Shown here one piece after another: positions 4,977-5,061 of a stretch of 5,061 nt of DNA (within the stretch, counting starts at the first letter, position 1; each line of letters begins with the position of its first letter). The stretch is from Chloroflexota bacterium (GTDB lineage Bacteria > Chloroflexota > Dormibacteria > Aeolococcales > Aeolococcaceae). The stretch is taken from the NCBI GenBank assembly GCA_005889515.1, contig VBHE01000165.1:7510-12570 (forward strand). Direction: 5' to 3'. The notes below the pieces were generated by a model. It was not told the origin of the DNA. It saw only the letters and a list, made by a program, of their open reading frames with translations, and made no database searches. Both the position numbers and the translations under genes were made by a program.

Positions 4977-4982
4977 AGTCTA
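4977..4982 (-). promoter_or_regulatory. Putative -10 box of the tRNA-Arg promoter
   Basis: The minus strand reads TAGACT (TANNNT type), about 28 bases before the mature 5' end, which predicts a leader of about 20 bases. The context GGTGTAGACTC resembles the patatin promoter. No convincing -35 is seen. Confidence 0.4.
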
Positions 4983-4984
4983 CA

Positions 4985-5061
4985 CCCCCCCGACCGGGCC
5001 ACGCCCCCGGGGCGAGGCCGTCCGCAGGAGCCGAGGGGGCACAATCCACCGGTCCACCCGC
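4985..5061. other. Right-edge region, nothing identified
   Basis: This GC-rich end holds C and G runs and the tight palindrome GCCCC-C-GGGGC at 5003-5013. I see no start signal, gene or RNA; it may contain the upstream part of the tRNA promoter. Confidence 0.5.

Noticed and set aside
4723..5049. Minus-strand open frame spanning the tRNA
   Set aside because: It reads straight through a complete tRNA and is Arg/Pro-rich without motifs.
1..5061. CRISPR arrays, insertion sequences, toxin-antitoxin or phage-defence genes
   Set aside because: No regularly spaced repeats, terminal inverted repeats or recognisable defence or transposition domains were found.

Overview
The window is a stretch of very GC-rich bacterial chromosome (about 70% G+C by eye, with G or C at most third codon positions). 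The gene types fit a high-GC Actinomycetota genome or a neighbouring high-GC Terrabacteria lineage such as Dormibacterota or Chloroflexota. Points in favour are a secreted S53-type protease, an actinobacterial-style DinB protein, a DUF6941 protein, and promoters that place a TANNNT-like -10 box 6-7 bases before an ATG. No gene fixes the lineage. I see no transposase, integrase, phage gene or CRISPR array, so this looks like ordinary chromosome.

Layout from left to right. (1) Bases 1-455, minus strand: the N-terminal part of a secreted sedolisin (S53) protease, cut by the window edge at its catalytic Glu/Asp motif. (2) Bases 456-776: a 321-base divergent intergenic region with no gene. It holds a minus-strand promoter for the protease, a plus-strand promoter for the next gene, and a cluster of GTGA/TCAC repeats including a near-palindrome. 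(3) Bases 777-1839, plus strand: a likely two-gene unit of an 83-residue zinc-ribbon protein and a DUF72 (YecE-like) protein. (4) Bases 1847-3678, minus strand: a patatin-like phospholipase followed by fdhD. The stop and start share one base (TGATG), so the two are probably translationally coupled. They converge on the DUF72 gene with only 7 bases between stops. (5) Bases 3833-4279, minus strand: a DUF6941 protein, transcribed away from a DinB-family gene (4311-4916, plus) across a 31-base gap. (6) Bases 4873-4949, minus strand: a complete tRNA-Arg(ACG) with encoded CCA. The DinB reading frame runs into it in antisense and stops in the anticodon loop.

The genes do not form one obvious pathway. 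FdhD matures molybdenum-dependent formate dehydrogenases, but no such enzyme is encoded here. The protease is probably exported, the DinB, DUF72 and DUF6941 proteins are probably cytosolic, and the tRNA is housekeeping. The observations most worth a second look are the DinB/tRNA antisense overlap, the patatin-fdhD coupling, the apparently leaderless minus-strand genes with recurring promoter words, the possible operator near 680-700, and a protease that seems to lack the usual long prodomain. I found no convincing evidence of a new multi-gene system.
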